A stretch of 64,000 nucleotides of DNA from Aporrectodea caliginosa (GCA_020284085.1 JACEVL010000802.1:186001-250000), one strand, 5' to 3'. Shown: positions 10,852 through 21,406, counted from the first letter of the stretch. The notes: a model not told the origin generated them from the sequence alone. A program made the numbers and translations.

Positions 10852-10946
10852 GAACACTATGGGTGTCAGTGCAAGAAAACACAAGCGAACCGAGTACGAA
10901 TGTAATCTTAAACGTCAGAATCCTGAATCGTCATGTCGCAATACAG
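10852..10946 (+). CDS. CARD gene exon 1 (start codon)
   Basis: Coding starts at the ATG at 10859 and gives a basic N-terminus, MGVSARKHKRTEYECNL and on to SSCRNT, 29 codons plus one base before a strong GTAAGG donor at 10947 (phase 1). The assignment rests on the paralogous exon at 31040-31148, which has the same position, phase and basic composition, and on similar intron sequence after both (a shared 'GATCCTGTT...ACTGATAACTT' stretch). No domain is visible in this short piece. Confidence 0.65.
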
Positions 10947-11199
10947 GTAAGGGGCGAATTTGCATATCGATACTCGATAGTTCAAGTTTGATCCTGTTAA
11001 CTGACTGATAACTTCTGCATTCTCGTGTGAGAATAGAATTTACTATAAGAAACTACAATTTAGCAGGAAGCAATTTTAAGTTTCAGCAATAAGTGCATGT
11101 TTTATTGAAATACAATGAAGACCCGTGCTCAAACTTATGTATTTCACCTCTGAGATTGCCCCGGCATACCTGGTCACATGCCCCTATCCTAGAAGTAAT

Positions 11200-12190
11200 T
11201 ATTTATCCAATTATACTGTAGATATGATCCGGTATGTCTAGTTTTCCAATCTTGAGGAAGAATGAGGAATGGCGAACTGTGTCAAATGCTTCAGTATAAT
11301 CCACTGAGATTACTACTACAAAGTCGCTATTCTGAAGCTGGCCTGTTATGTTTTGTAGCAAGGCTAGGATTACCACCGTCGTGGACCCTCTTAGATCCAA
11401 ATTGATCACCGAGCTTCGCTGAAAGGGTGGTGTGGAGAATGCTGGATATAGATATATGTGTTCTATGGCTCACTCTACCAATCTCGATAGTATGGGGACT
11501 ACCGAGATTGGGCGGAAATCTGCTGGAGAGGCTGGGTTAGGTTATTTTGGCGTAGGGTCTGCTACTACTATCTCCCACTGTGATAGGGCGTATATGACCG
11601 CAGGACAGATCTGTTAAATAAATGCGTTAGCATGGGTGAGCAGACTGGGGTTAGTAGACGCAGGAACCATGCCGAAGAAAATATCGACCTTTGCTGTACA
11701 ATGAAGACAGTCAAGCATGCCGAAGACTGCATACTCCATAAAGGGTGGTTCATTTGGATTTGCGGTTGATTACTGAGACGCAGCGATGTAGTCAGGGTCA
11801 TGTGAGATCCTTGCGTAGCGAGAGTTCAGATCATCGGCTGTTAATTGACTAGTTGGGATCGACCTCTGGGTCCTGCTTGTCTGCTGATTGACCACATGGT
11901 TTTTGTACAGTGCCGTGAGTCGATGTCCTGCATCCCAGTACGTACCGCTCTGGCGATCGCTTTCCTTATCCACCCAGCGACCGCAGAGGCATCCACTGTC
12001 CGGCCTGGTCTCATTAACATATTCTTGCGCCAGAGGAGATGTTTGATTGTCGGCGTAGTAATTATAGGCTGCCTCTCTTTTGGTGATGATGACGGTACTA
12101 AGCGGGTAGAATTATTTTGTTTAGCCACTGTTTGTAGAAGCAGTCCAAACCTTCTCGCAGATCCAGCTCCTGGCGTAAGCTGGTTGTGTC
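11200..12190 (-). mobile_element. LINE reverse transcriptase fragment
   Basis: Minus-strand frames include KNMLMRPGRTVDA, RKAIARAVRTGMQDID and a MWSISRQ block (12128-11841), then a piece matching the linker before the polymerase, then ALLQNITGQLQNSDFVVVIS and DYTEAFDTVRHSS (11409-11203), the RT region around the FDTVRH motif. Stops and frameshifts interrupt it. It is inside the first intron of the CARD gene, in antisense. Confidence 0.75.
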
Positions 12191-13375
12191 GTAATTCGCC
12201 AGTTTAGAAAGAATAGAAGCGTGTTGGTTTGGCGTTCTCAGTCTAAATTACTTCACCGTTGATTGCTTTGTCCTGTCTGCTAAAACAGAGATGACGCGCA
12301 AAGTAGGTTCTTGGCTCTTTATTCGGCGAGATCTCTGATTACTTTGACCCCGTTATGTTCTCTCTGCCCACAAACTGTTTACGATTGCGACTGCGATAAT
12401 TATGTCGTTATAATGAGCCAGAAATGTTTTTGCTAAAATATATGCCAATCACGGAACAAGACTTTGTAATTGTTATAGATCATCACATATTTCTTGTTAC
12501 ATATGTAGTGATTCTTCATAAGCATGGAAATTCTTATGAACGGCCACGAACACTGAACACACACATGCCTTCGCTGCCTGCAAGAAGAATAAAAGAAAAT
12601 CTGCAAGAAACTATAAAGCATTATAGCACCAATTGACAGCAGACAAGTCCTAGTTTTTCAGAAGCACTGCAGCAGATGCGAACCCACATCATTGACGCCT
12701 ACTTCAAGGTACTGAACACCCTAGACGGGGGTTGCACCTGATATCCAGATTGGAATCACACTGTTACATCCGGAATTATGGTGGTCCACAACGAAGGTGT
12801 CACAGTATTGGTGGAAGAACTGAGAATAGGAAGAAGTTAAGAGGAAGTTGGAGAGTCGAGGAGAAGTGTGGGATTATACAGATGGGTTTGAGAACTAGAG
12901 TCAAGTAGTGAGTGGGGTGGAAGACAGTGAGATAGGAGGATGAGCGGGTAGAGAGGGGTGGCTGGATGATGAAGAGTTTGCGGAGGTGCTTCGGCTAGAA
13001 GTATCATAGGAAGTTGTAGGTTAGCGATATGACTTTGAAGTGGATGCGCTCAGGGATCTATCGCAAGTGGAGTGATCTAAGGACGGGAGTTATACGGTAA
13101 TTCCTGGTGACAGTTCGGACGGCTGGATTTTGGATGATTGGAGCAAATCAATTTAAGTGAATTCCAGGTTGAGAAAGAGGGAATTTCAGCAATCAAGCCT
13201 GGAGTGTAAAATGGAGGTAGAGGCAGAAGAAGCAGTCTTAAAGGCAAGCACGGGTCGAATGTGGCTCAGGTCACGAGTATGCATGAAGAAGTTTCAGGAG
13301 AGTTTGGAGATGTAATTAGAGAAGAAGAGATGTGGATCACACGTAATAGTCAAGGAGCACTATGTAGGAAAAACA
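12191..13375. other. intronic, purine-rich part, no feature recognised
   Basis: From about 12800 to 13260 the plus strand is strikingly GA-rich with many GAGG and GAAG words. No exon or known repeat seen. Confidence 0.3.
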
Positions 13376-13377
13376 TA

Positions 13378-14185
13378 TCCCGTGGGCGCTTTAATGAAAG
13401 AAACATGAGTGATACGTCGTTTGAAAGGTATTTTAACATAGAATAAGAAACGTCATGGTGCCAAGCCAGAATATGCTGCAGGCAGGCACAATTCAAGATG
13501 GCGTCCAACATGGCGGAACATTATCGTAGTTAGTCGGATAGATATGCCACATGACCCCAAAAAATTGCAAGAAAACGTTTTATGTTGGTTTTCTGGTGTA
13601 TTAGGTCTGGAGAATAACATACTAAAAGTTTCTCGAAATCGGACCACGAGATCACCCCCAAAAATGCATTTTAAACAAAGATGGCGGCCAATATGGCGCC
13701 AATACACAAAAACCGTATATATCAGGTCATAGGTAAGCTAAATAACAAAATGAAGTGTCAAATTTAACATTATCAAGGTCGAGGAATCGATCTATCATAG
13801 TGGCAATAGTGTCGGAATCTTACTATCCAAGATGGCGGCCAATATGGCCGCCAAAACACAAAAATATGTATATATCAGGTCATAGGTAAGCTACAATAAC
13901 AAATGAAGTGTCAAATTTAACATTATCAAGGTCGAGGAATCGATCTATCATAGTGGCAATGGTGTCGGAATCTTACTATCCAAGATGGCGGCCAATATGG
14001 CCGCCAAAACACAAAAACATGTATATATCAGGTCATAGGTAAGCAGGCAGGCACAATTCAAGATGGCGTCCAACATGGCGGAACATGAGAAAAACAGACC
14101 TATTTATCGTAGTGGCAATAGTCTTGGAATGTTACGATACTCATTATTACTTTTATTTAACGGAAGAAACAATGTGGAGACAGTG
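13378..14185 (+). repeat. left terminal inverted repeat with ATGGCGGC motif pairs
   Basis: Matches the right arm in reverse complement over its length. It carries paired motifs AAGATGGCGGCCAATATGG (near 13679, 13829 and 13981) and the variant AAGATGGCGTCCAACATGG (near 13495 and 14060). The core AAGATGGCGGC equals the well-known YY1 consensus. A unit of about 150 bp is present twice in tandem (13729-13880 and 13881-14036) but only once in the right arm, explaining the unequal arm lengths. The inner edge is near CGGAAGAAACAATGT at 14161-14185. Confidence 0.85.
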
Positions 14186-14226
14186 ACATATCTGATGATC
14201 AAATTAACAGTGAGACCACGGAGAAG

Positions 14227-15570
14227 TTGGTATCGCAAAGTCAGTGCATGCCCACGTGGTCGGCCTTTAACTCGGTCATAGAGACAAAACCAGCGATACG
14301 AACACGAATCTGCGTTATACCTATTATACCATCAAGTCCGACAATTACGTCAGTGCAACTAACGTTGCTGCAACAGTTGGAAAAGCTGACACATTCCATT
14401 TGCCGGACTTCCACCAAATGTGTCGTAACACTTGACATGGGACTTTACAAACCTGTTCAACAACTTATACTGTCTCGTCCAGATCTTCAGAATCGCTGGA
14501 TTTTGCGTCCTGGTGAACTGCATATCTTCTTCGCCGGACTAAGAGCAGTTGGCTGCTTTATCGACGGAACCGGTATACCTGATCTCTGGTCGGTTTTATA
14601 CAGTGACAGCACCGTACAGCAGATCCTTACTGGTAAAAGATTTCGACGTGCATTGGAAGCACATACTCGTACATTGATTGCTCTTGAGAATTCGCACTTA
14701 GAAGCATTTTTGCACATCATGAAAACCAACGGAATATTGTCCTTGAAAAAGTTCAGAATTTGCGTAAGGAATTTCTTGAGGGTGATGTAAATGCAGCTTT
14801 GAACGAACTGCAGTCGACAATGAATCAGTGCAAACTGCGAAGTTTAATTAATGCTTTTGACACTGAGCAGTCTGAGGCTAAGCCGACGTTCAAGATGCTA
14901 CGACAGTAGGCTACATGACAATGATGAGAAACATGCTCCTGCTTATTCGATCAGTGCGCACAGGAAATTGGGATTTACATCTAGCTGTTCTTGAAGAAAT
15001 TGTCAAATACTTCTTTGCACTAGACTTGACCAATTACTCGGGAATGATAGCCCTCTACCTAGCGCAAATGAAAGCTTTGAAGGAATGTGAACCACGAATC
15101 TGGAACGAATTTCAACGTGGAAACTGGGTAGTCAATAGATCAACTATACCGTTCTGTGCTCTGGGTTCTGACGAAGCGCTGGAACATCAAAACAGATCTC
15201 TGAAAGTGGCCGGAGGTTTGGTTGGCATTACGCAGAATCCTCGCGCTTTGGCTAGATTCTTTCTGAGTGCATCCGAACTACACAGGTTATCAGAAGAAAC
15301 TGAGGATATGGTATTAGGTTCAAAGGTTTCAAATGCTCATAAGCGTCATCATCTAAATAACACAACAGCTGCAGTAAAACAAGACAAGGCAGTTGCAAAA
15401 CTGTCTGCGGAACTAGCTAGAGTTGGTAACCCATTTTTGATTGATGGCGGTGAATTGATAAATATAGCATCGAAAGCTGTATTTGATGAAGAAGTCAGGA
15501 GAAGTGTAGAAAGAATGGAGCAATTGGGTGGTGATTTGTACAACACTTACAAATGTGACAGACTCATCGG
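14227..15570 (+). pseudogene. transposon protein, N-terminal and middle part (frameshifted)
   Basis: An open frame at 14227-14790 (KPAIRTRICVIPIIPS onward) leads to a segment readable only in another frame (NLRKEFLEGDVNAALNELQ near 14760-14810), then a third frame from 14915 with VRTGNWDLHLAVLEEIVKYF, FALDLTNYSGMIALYLAQM and RFFLSASELHRLSEE. These last blocks match the 'GNW.LHL...YDR.NYAR....Y..QM' region of the family. The frame then runs into the nested element at 15568. At least two frameshifts plus the insertion mean no intact protein is made from this copy. Confidence 0.75.
15511..15569 (+). repeat. 59-bp direct duplication, left copy
   Basis: Identical over 59 bp to 16364-16422 (starts AAGAATGGAGCAATTGGGTG). 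The two copies sit on either side of the nested element. The last two bases (CG) may be part of the element's own end, making the duplicated target 57 bp. Confidence 0.95.
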
Positions 15571-16363
15571 CGCAAGACAATGTGGGGCGGTCAATTCGGC
15601 GCAAGACAATTCGGCGCATGGACAGTTCGGCGCATGACAATTCGGCGCCTTTAGGTAATGCTTCCATCAGCGTGATGTTTCGTTATGTTTCGACATGAAA
15701 CTTAACATAGATCCGTCCACTTATTAATATTCCTTAATGAAACCTAACGTGAATCCGTCCGCTGATTTATGTTTCGTAATGTTTTATCATGAAACTTAAC
15801 TTAGGTACGTCCGGTGATTAATGTTTCGCCATGAAACTCAACGGAGGTTCGTCTAATTATTATTGTTTTATCATTAAACGTAATGTAAATCCGTCCACAG
15901 ATTTATGTTTCATCATGAAGCTTAACGTGGATACGCCAGACGATTAATGTTTATCATGAAACTTATCGTAGATCCGATCGCTGGTTAATGTATTTGTATT
16001 CTAATTCGCTTGCTAGTTTGTAGCTTTTTAACCGATGACTCTACTCCCATTTCTAGTTAAAGTTTTATCGCCAACAATTAAGGCAATGTTGTAAATGCGA
16101 AAGCGCTTTAATAAGTAGTTAGCAAACGCATAGACTTGTATTCTATATATCTGGACAGTGATTGTGTATTAAAAGTTAGAAATATCTAACATGCTTTTAA
16201 CCAACTTCTTTTTAAAGGTCAATTCAAATAACATATTTATATTTACATGATGCCGATCTCAGTTTCCTGAATCTAATTAGCTGCGCCGAATTGTCTTGCG
16301 CCAAATTGTCCGTGCGCCGAATTGTCTTGCGCCGAATTGACCGCGCCGAATTGTCTGGCGCCG
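15568..16363. mobile_element. nested 0.8-kb foldback element
   Basis: About 80 bp at each end are inverted copies of one another, built from subrepeats of CGGCGCAAGACAATT. The left end begins CGGCGCAAGAC (15568) and the right end finishes GTCTGGCGCCG (16363). From about 15655 to 15990 the interior has six or so degenerate tandem units of roughly 60 bp, with words such as CATGAAACTTAACGT and GATCCGTCC. It has no coding capacity. It inserted into the transposon protein gene and split it. Confidence 0.88.
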
Positions 16364-16422
16364 AAGAATGGAGCAATTGGGTGGTGATTTGTACAACACT
16401 TACAAATGTGACAGACTCATCG
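16364..16422 (+). repeat. 59-bp direct duplication, right copy
   Basis: Exact match to 15511-15569. The apparent start codon at 16368 lies inside this copy, so it is an internal Met of the original protein and not a true initiation site. Confidence 0.95.
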
Positions 16423-18050
16423 CAGGAAAGGAAAATGTGTGGGCGCCTATAAAACGGAACAAACTGAAGTTATGCTCAAGTGCGAACAAAAGGCATGTGA
16501 AACTCTCCACTGCCGAAAGTGTATCGGTCCTGACAGCTGACAGATCCTTATTTGCACGCTTACTTATAATCACTAGATCTCAACGTGATGTAGATTTATG
16601 CGAAACTCTCGGAGCATACGAACTGTCAACAGTGCCCCGATCGATGTTTTTGTGCGATGGTACTATGCATCAATGTCCTGCTAAAAGTCGACTGATTCAC
16701 ATACTTAAGTCTCTTCCTCCAGTGGAAGTTGATAAACCAGTCGAGAGTTCTTCTGGAGAGTCAGGTTTCTGTGCAGCAATAGTTGATTGCATGGCTGAAC
16801 TGCAATCTATGGCAAAGTCAAATACCATGAGAACTTGTGCAGACCTTGCAGATTCCTTCTTGAACAAGTTGGCAACGAAGTACGGGAACTATGAGGAATT
16901 GCACCTTGTCTTTGATTCATATCGAGACCAGTCAATTAAGAATGTTACGCGAGACAAAAGATTGCACGGCGGCGTTTCTACACGTTTCAGTATCTGCGAC
17001 TCAACGGATATATCTTCAGTTACGATGAAAAAGCTATTGTCACACAGTACTACTAAAGACGAGCTAACACACTACTTGTCCAAAAAAATACTCGACCGAG
17101 CAAGAAGCTGGACGTGCAGATGTATCGTTGCTTGGCGCAATGAAGCAGCTTCAACCAGTGGTACTGTCGAGTACCTACGAAGTACGCAGGAGGAAGCTGA
17201 CACCAAGATGATCTTACATGGCTTGGATGCCAAGGAAAGAGGAGCGACGAAATTGTTTATATTTGCACAAGACACTGATGTGCTTGTGCTGATGGTGAGA
17301 CGGTATCCAAAGCTTCCAAAAGAATCCTTCTTTGTTCCTGTTCCGGGAGAATACATCTCCATCGGCCAAATATATGCATCACTTGGGCAACTGAAAGCTG
17401 CAGCTTTACCCGGATTTCACGCACTTTCCGGATGCGACACCACAGGTTGTTTAAAAGGCAAAGGAAAACTGTCATACTGGAAAGCATTCAGTCTCTCCAA
17501 CGATGAAATACTTTCTTCTTTTGCATCATCAGGTAAAAATGATCTTGTTACTGATGAAACTCTGTACAATTTGGAGGAATTCCTCTGCCGGGTTTATCAA
17601 CCGAAATCGAAATCACAGATCAAAACTCTTGCAGCATTGCGATGGTCTTTATTCTCAACAAAACAGACTGTTGGAGACAGTCTTCCACCAACAACAGGTG
17701 CTTTCATACCAGCAGTGAAAAGAGCTAATTTTCAGGCAATTGTTTGGGCGCAAGACGACAAAGCAATGCCGGCGATTCCATCACCAACGGAACACGGGTG
17801 GGTATTGGAAGATGGACGGTTGTCACCGGTTATGAATGAATCGCTATGTGCCCCGGAGGCATTGCTGCAATTGGTCAAGTGTGCTTGTCTTAAAAACAGA
17901 TGTGCGGCACCATGCAAATGCCGAACTAACAACCTGCCATGCACAGAAATGTGTGAATGTAACAGCGACGAGAATCTCTGCGATAATGTAGCGGAACGAT
18001 ATGACGGTCACGAAGACAGCAGTGACAATAGTGATGATGACGACGAATAA
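16368..18050 (+). CDS. transposon protein, C-terminal part: FEN/PIN-like nuclease core and CXC tail
   Basis: An uninterrupted 560-codon frame continuing the protein cut at 15568. In order: a linker with KRNKLKL and repeated Cys; EEADTKMILHGLDAK (about residue 274), KLFIFAQDTDVLVLMVRRYP (about residue 298) and LPGFHALSGCDTTG (about residue 345). The acidic positions E-E-x-D, D-x-D and G-x-D are spaced as in XPG/FEN and asteroid-like PIN-fold nucleases, from which I infer nuclease function. The C-terminus has cysteines spaced C-x-C-x4-C-x3-C-x-C-x6-C-x3-C-x-C, the Tesmin/TSO1-type CXC zinc motif that binds DNA, then an acidic tail. The family is common in cnidarian, mollusc and deuterostome genomes. 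The stop is at 18048-18050. Confidence 0.85.
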   Translation: MEQLGGDLYNTYKCDRLIAGKENVWAPIKRNKLKLCSSANKRHVKLSTAESVSVLTADRSLFARLLIITRSQRDVDLCETLGAYELSTVPRSMFLCDGTMHQCPAKSRLIHILKSLPPVEVDKPVESSSGESGFCAAIVDCMAELQSMAKSNTMRTCADLADSFLNKLATKYGNYEELHLVFDSYRDQSIKNVTRDKRLHGGVSTRFSICDSTDISSVTMKKLLSHSTTKDELTHYLSKKILDRARSWTCRCIVAWRNEAASTSGTVEYLRSTQEEADTKMILHGLDAKERGATKLFIFAQDTDVLVLMVRRYPKLPKESFFVPVPGEYISIGQIYASLGQLKAAALPGFHALSGCDTTGCLKGKGKLSYWKAFSLSNDEILSSFASSGKNDLVTDETLYNLEEFLCRVYQPKSKSQIKTLAALRWSLFSTKQTVGDSLPPTTGAFIPAVKRANFQAIVWAQDDKAMPAIPSPTEHGWVLEDGRLSPVMNESLCAPEALLQLVKCACLKNRCAAPCKCRTNNLPCTEMCECNSDENLCDNVAERYDGHEDSSDNSDDDDE

Positions 18051-18084
18051 CATTTTGAATGTTCATTTTTTCTCAGCTGCTACG

Positions 18085-18733
18085 TTTACACATTGTTTCT
18101 TCCGTTAAATAAAAGTAATAATGAGTATCGTAACATTCCAAGACTATTGCCACTACGATAAATAGGTCTGTTTTTCTCATGTTCCGCCATGTTGGACGCC
18201 ATCTTGAATTGTGCCTGCCTGCTTACCTATGACCTGATATATACATATTTTTGTGTTTTGGCGGCCATATTGGCCGCCATCTTGGATAGTAAGATTCCGA
18301 CACTATTGCCACTATGATAGATCGATTCCTCGACCTTGATAATGTTAAATTTGACACTTCATTTTGTTATTTAGCTTACCTATGACCTGATATATACGGT
18401 TTTCTGTATTGGCGCCATATTGGCCGCCATCTTTGTTTAAAATGCATTTTGGGGGTGATCCCGTGGTCCGATTTCAAGAAACTTTTAGTATGTTATTCTC
18501 CAGACCTAATACACCAGAAAACCAACATAAAACGTTTTCTTGCAAATTTTTTGGGGTCATGTGGCATATCTATCCGACTAACTACGATAATGTTCCGCCA
18601 TGTTGGACGCCATCTTGAATTGTGCCTGCCTGCAGCATATTCTGGCTTGGCACCATGACTTTTCTTATTCTATGTTAAAATACCTTTCAAACGACGTATC
18701 ACACATGTTTCTTTCATTAAAGCGCCCACGGGA
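18085..18733 (-). repeat. right terminal inverted repeat with ATGGCGGC motif pairs
   Basis: Reverse complement of the left arm. It contains the paired motif in reverse at about 18186, 18260, 18410 and 18595 (GGCCATATTGGCCGCCATCT and GCCATGTTGGACGCCATCTT forms), and only one copy of the 150-bp unit that is doubled in the left arm. Confidence 0.88.
18108..18113 (+). promoter_or_regulatory. polyadenylation signal of the transposon gene
   Basis: AATAAA lies 58 bp after the stop codon, inside the inner edge of the right inverted repeat. The complement is present in the left arm, so the sequence is part of the TIR. Confidence 0.55.
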
Positions 18734-18735
18734 TA

Positions 18736-19330
18736 CCATTTGCTCCCTGACTATAAGGCCAAGATTGCACACAGACGAGTCGGAGGCAAAATTGACGGAT
18801 GACAGATGGTGGGTAAGTGCACAGAAGATGGTGGTCAACAGAAGAGAATTTATGAGATGGCTCAAGGGTGTATTACAAAGGATCAGTCTGTCGGAATTGT
18901 TGTTGGCTGTGTCGCTTCAAAACATTACTTATTGTGCTCGAAACCACACTGTAATCCCTTGCGAACGCCATTGCAGAACCCTTCCATGTGTTCTTAAAGG
19001 CTTTCTTTACGAGGAGGCAGTAGGGGTGTCCAGAAAAATGATGCATTGCAGAAAACACCCATACTCAAGTATTTCCCATTATTCTATTCATATGCGGTCT
19101 ATAATTTTTTTTACAAAATTTTAAAATGTTATCCTGAGGTCCCCAAAGCCCCAGAACATGAACTACTTAAATTCTCAGGACTAAAGGCGCCCATACTCGG
19201 GTCTTGGAACTTGGGTTCATAGTCGATTTACTCTTTTTATCACAAAAACTAACAAAGAGTCCGATTTGCATGAACGTTCTCGACAATAACTGTGCATGAA
19301 GTCATGTGGGAAAAATATAGACACTCAAAT
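18736..19330. other. intronic, nothing recognised
   Basis: No exon or identified repeat. Confidence 0.3.
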
Positions 19331-19770
19331 CAGGGTCATTCAAGGTCATTTCAAGGTCAGAGAAATTGAAAGCTAGCAAAAATAAGAAACAAATGACTAG
19401 ATCTCGGGCAATTACTGCTGAAATCGGCTAATTTTTTCTTATGTTTCTCGTCTTGAAGAGGACTACCTGTGTTAAGAAGCAAGGCAACTAAATCTAAGAC
19501 AATGCAAGGTTACAAGGTCAAAACGATCAAATTGATAGAAAAATCAGAGGAAATTGCCATAACTCAGCCAAATATTGCTCTATTTGGGTAATTCTTCTAC
19601 CTGTTTGCTCGTACAGATAAGGGCCGCATTCTAGAGGACATAGTACTAAAAGGCTAACATAATTCAAGGTTACTTCAAGGTCAAACAGAAAAAATCAAGA
19701 AAAAATTTCCATAACTCAGAATTATTTTAAAAAAAATAATAACTTTGTAACGCGCGCAAGGTCACACTGA
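19331..19770 (+). repeat. degenerate ~165-bp tandem repeat with AAGGTCA motifs
   Basis: Three diverged units start near 19331, 19503 and 19665, each beginning with CAAGGTCA or CAAGGTTAC...CAAGGTCA and followed by A-rich sequence with 'CCATAACTCAG'. TTCAAGGTCA occurs twice in a row at 19339-19359. This equals the extended half-site recognised by SF-1/ERR-type nuclear receptors, but the repeats may simply be transposon debris. Confidence 0.5.
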
Positions 19771-19890
19771 AATGTGAATCTGAGGCGCGGATAGAATAAC
19801 CCAAATGAAACAACATCTGGTTGAGCTACAGCCATCTCCCTTGATTTTAACCTATTAAATAAATGTTTTGCACTTTTTTTATTAAAAAAG

Positions 19891-19949
19891 AACAACGAAG
19901 ATTGTCGAATGGATCAGATGAACAGAAAAGAACTATGCCCAGCACCACG
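19891..19949 (+). CDS. CARD gene exon 2 (linker)
   Basis: A 59-bp exon entering in phase 1 and leaving in phase 0, with donor GTAAGA at 19950. It reads QRRLSNGSDEQKRTMPSTT. The paralogous exon at 33999-34060 ends similarly (VEQNEAASSTT) and has the same phases, and the sequences after both donors are alike (GTAAGATTNTGCA). The acceptor is weak (TATTAAAAAAG). This is a short, hydrophilic linker before the F-box-like segment. Confidence 0.65.
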
Positions 19950-20039
19950 GTAAGATTTTGCATCATATTTATCAAAATAACATAGTCACTTGTTTGACCA
20001 TCTCCAACCTCAATAACATTTAGTGGAAGTGAGAAACTC

Positions 20040-20570
20040 CCCCAACACCATTTTGCAAACGGGACCTCAGGCGAGGTACTGGATTAATTTCCAAAATCCT
20101 TGAACGTCTCTTTCTTACGCGTATCAAGAAACAGATCACTTCCTCTCCCAACTTCAGTCCTCATCAGTCAGCTTACCGCGAAGACTATTCCACTGAAACT
20201 GCTCTCCTCAATAATTATACTGGATGACTTCTTCTCGTCTATTGACAATAGTAAAGCCTGCCTCTCAGTGTGCCTTGACCTCAGTGCAGCCTTCGACACC
20301 GACACCACCAGCTTCTCCTTTCAAAACTTACCAAAAGCTTTGGTGTATCTGGGACTGCCTTAATCTGATTTGCATCATATATGTGTGACCGGATTCAGCA
20401 ATTGAGCATTGGTACCGTTCGGTCTGACTACACTTTTTGCACTGCTTGAGTGCCACAGGGATCTGTCCTCGGCCCTTTATTATTTACAATCTTTACTTCC
20501 CCAATAAGTCGTATAGCTAATCACTTTCGAGTCCAATTACAACAGTACGCAACAATCAGGTCTCGTTGGG
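20040..20570 (+). mobile_element. CR1/L2-like LINE reverse transcriptase fragment
   Basis: Frames give ISKILERLFLTRIKKQI, SPNFSPHQSAYREDYSTETA, KACLSVCLDLSAAFDT, TLNLICSY-like sequence, then VPQGSVLGPLLFTIF, which are RT motifs in the expected order. Stops and frameshifts occur throughout. It lies in intron 2 of the CARD gene. Confidence 0.8.
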
Positions 20571-20656
20571 AATGCTCTACTCTCGCACCCATAATCCTGT
20601 CTTTCTCTGTCTACTGTCTACATCTATATAATTAACATAAATAATTTTATATGTAG

Positions 20657-21406
20657 ATGGATGGATGGATGGATGGATGGATGGATGGATGGATGGATGG
20701 ATGGATGGATGGATGGATGGATGGATGGATGGATGGATGGATGGATGGATGGATGGATGGATGGATGGATGGATGGATGGATGGATGGATGGATGGATGG
20801 ATGGATGGATGGATGGATGGATGGATGGATGGATGGATGGATGGATGGATGGATGGATGGATGGATGGATGGATGGATGGATGGATGGATGGATGGATGG
20901 ATGGATGGATGGATGGATGGATGGATGGATGGATGGATGGATGGATGGATGGATGGATGGATGGATGGATGGATGGACGGATGGATGGATGGTTGGAGGG
21001 AGGGATGGAGGATAGATAGATAGATAGATAGATAGATGGATGGATGGATGGATGGATGGACGGATGGATGGACTGGATCTGGACGGACGGACGGACGGAC
21101 GGATGGACGACTTGATGGATGGAGGATAGATGGATGGATCTGATGGATGGATGGATGGATGGATGGATGGATGGATGGATGGATGGATGGATGGATGGAT
21201 GGATGGATGGATGGATGGATGGATGGATGGATGGATGGATGGATGGATGGATGGATGGATGGATGGATGGATGGATGGATGGATGGATGGATGGATGGAT
21301 GGATGGATGGATGGATGGATGGATGGATGGATGGATGGATGGATGGATGGATGGATGGATGGATGGATGGATGGATGGATGGATGGATGGATGGATGGAT
21401 GAAAGA
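20657..21406 (+). repeat. (GGAT)n microsatellite, two long tracts
   Basis: About 340 bp of nearly pure GGAT/ATGG repeat, a variant stretch with GATA, GGAC and other words at 20996-21142, then another 260 bp of pure repeat. Every frame is open on both strands because the period is four, so the long Ile-His-Pro-Ser and Met-Asp-Gly-Trp frames are artefacts. Confidence 0.98.

Larger units (their letters stand above)
13376..18735 (+). mobile_element. 5.4-kb DNA transposon with long TIRs and a FEN-like nuclease/CXC protein
   Basis: Both ends begin with the same sequence in inverted orientation: TATCCCGTGGGCGCTTTAAT at the left (13376) and its complement ending at 18735. Outside this point the flanks differ. 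If the outermost TA is the target duplication the element is 13378-18733. Left and right arms are roughly 800 and 640 bp. Between them lies a plus-strand protein gene broken by frameshifts and by a nested element. The protein belongs to a widespread, poorly named metazoan family. The element sits in intron 1 of the CARD gene in the same orientation. Confidence 0.88.

Noticed and set aside
16368..16370. ATG at 16368 as the start of a 560-residue protein
   Set aside because: It lies in the 59-bp duplication and corresponds to an internal Met (ERMEQLGG) of the longer transposon protein.
18665..18865. Minus-strand protein sharing a DTSFERYFNIE end with a plus-strand frame at 13261-13446
   Set aside because: The shared peptide comes from the transposon's terminal inverted repeats, not from paralogous genes.
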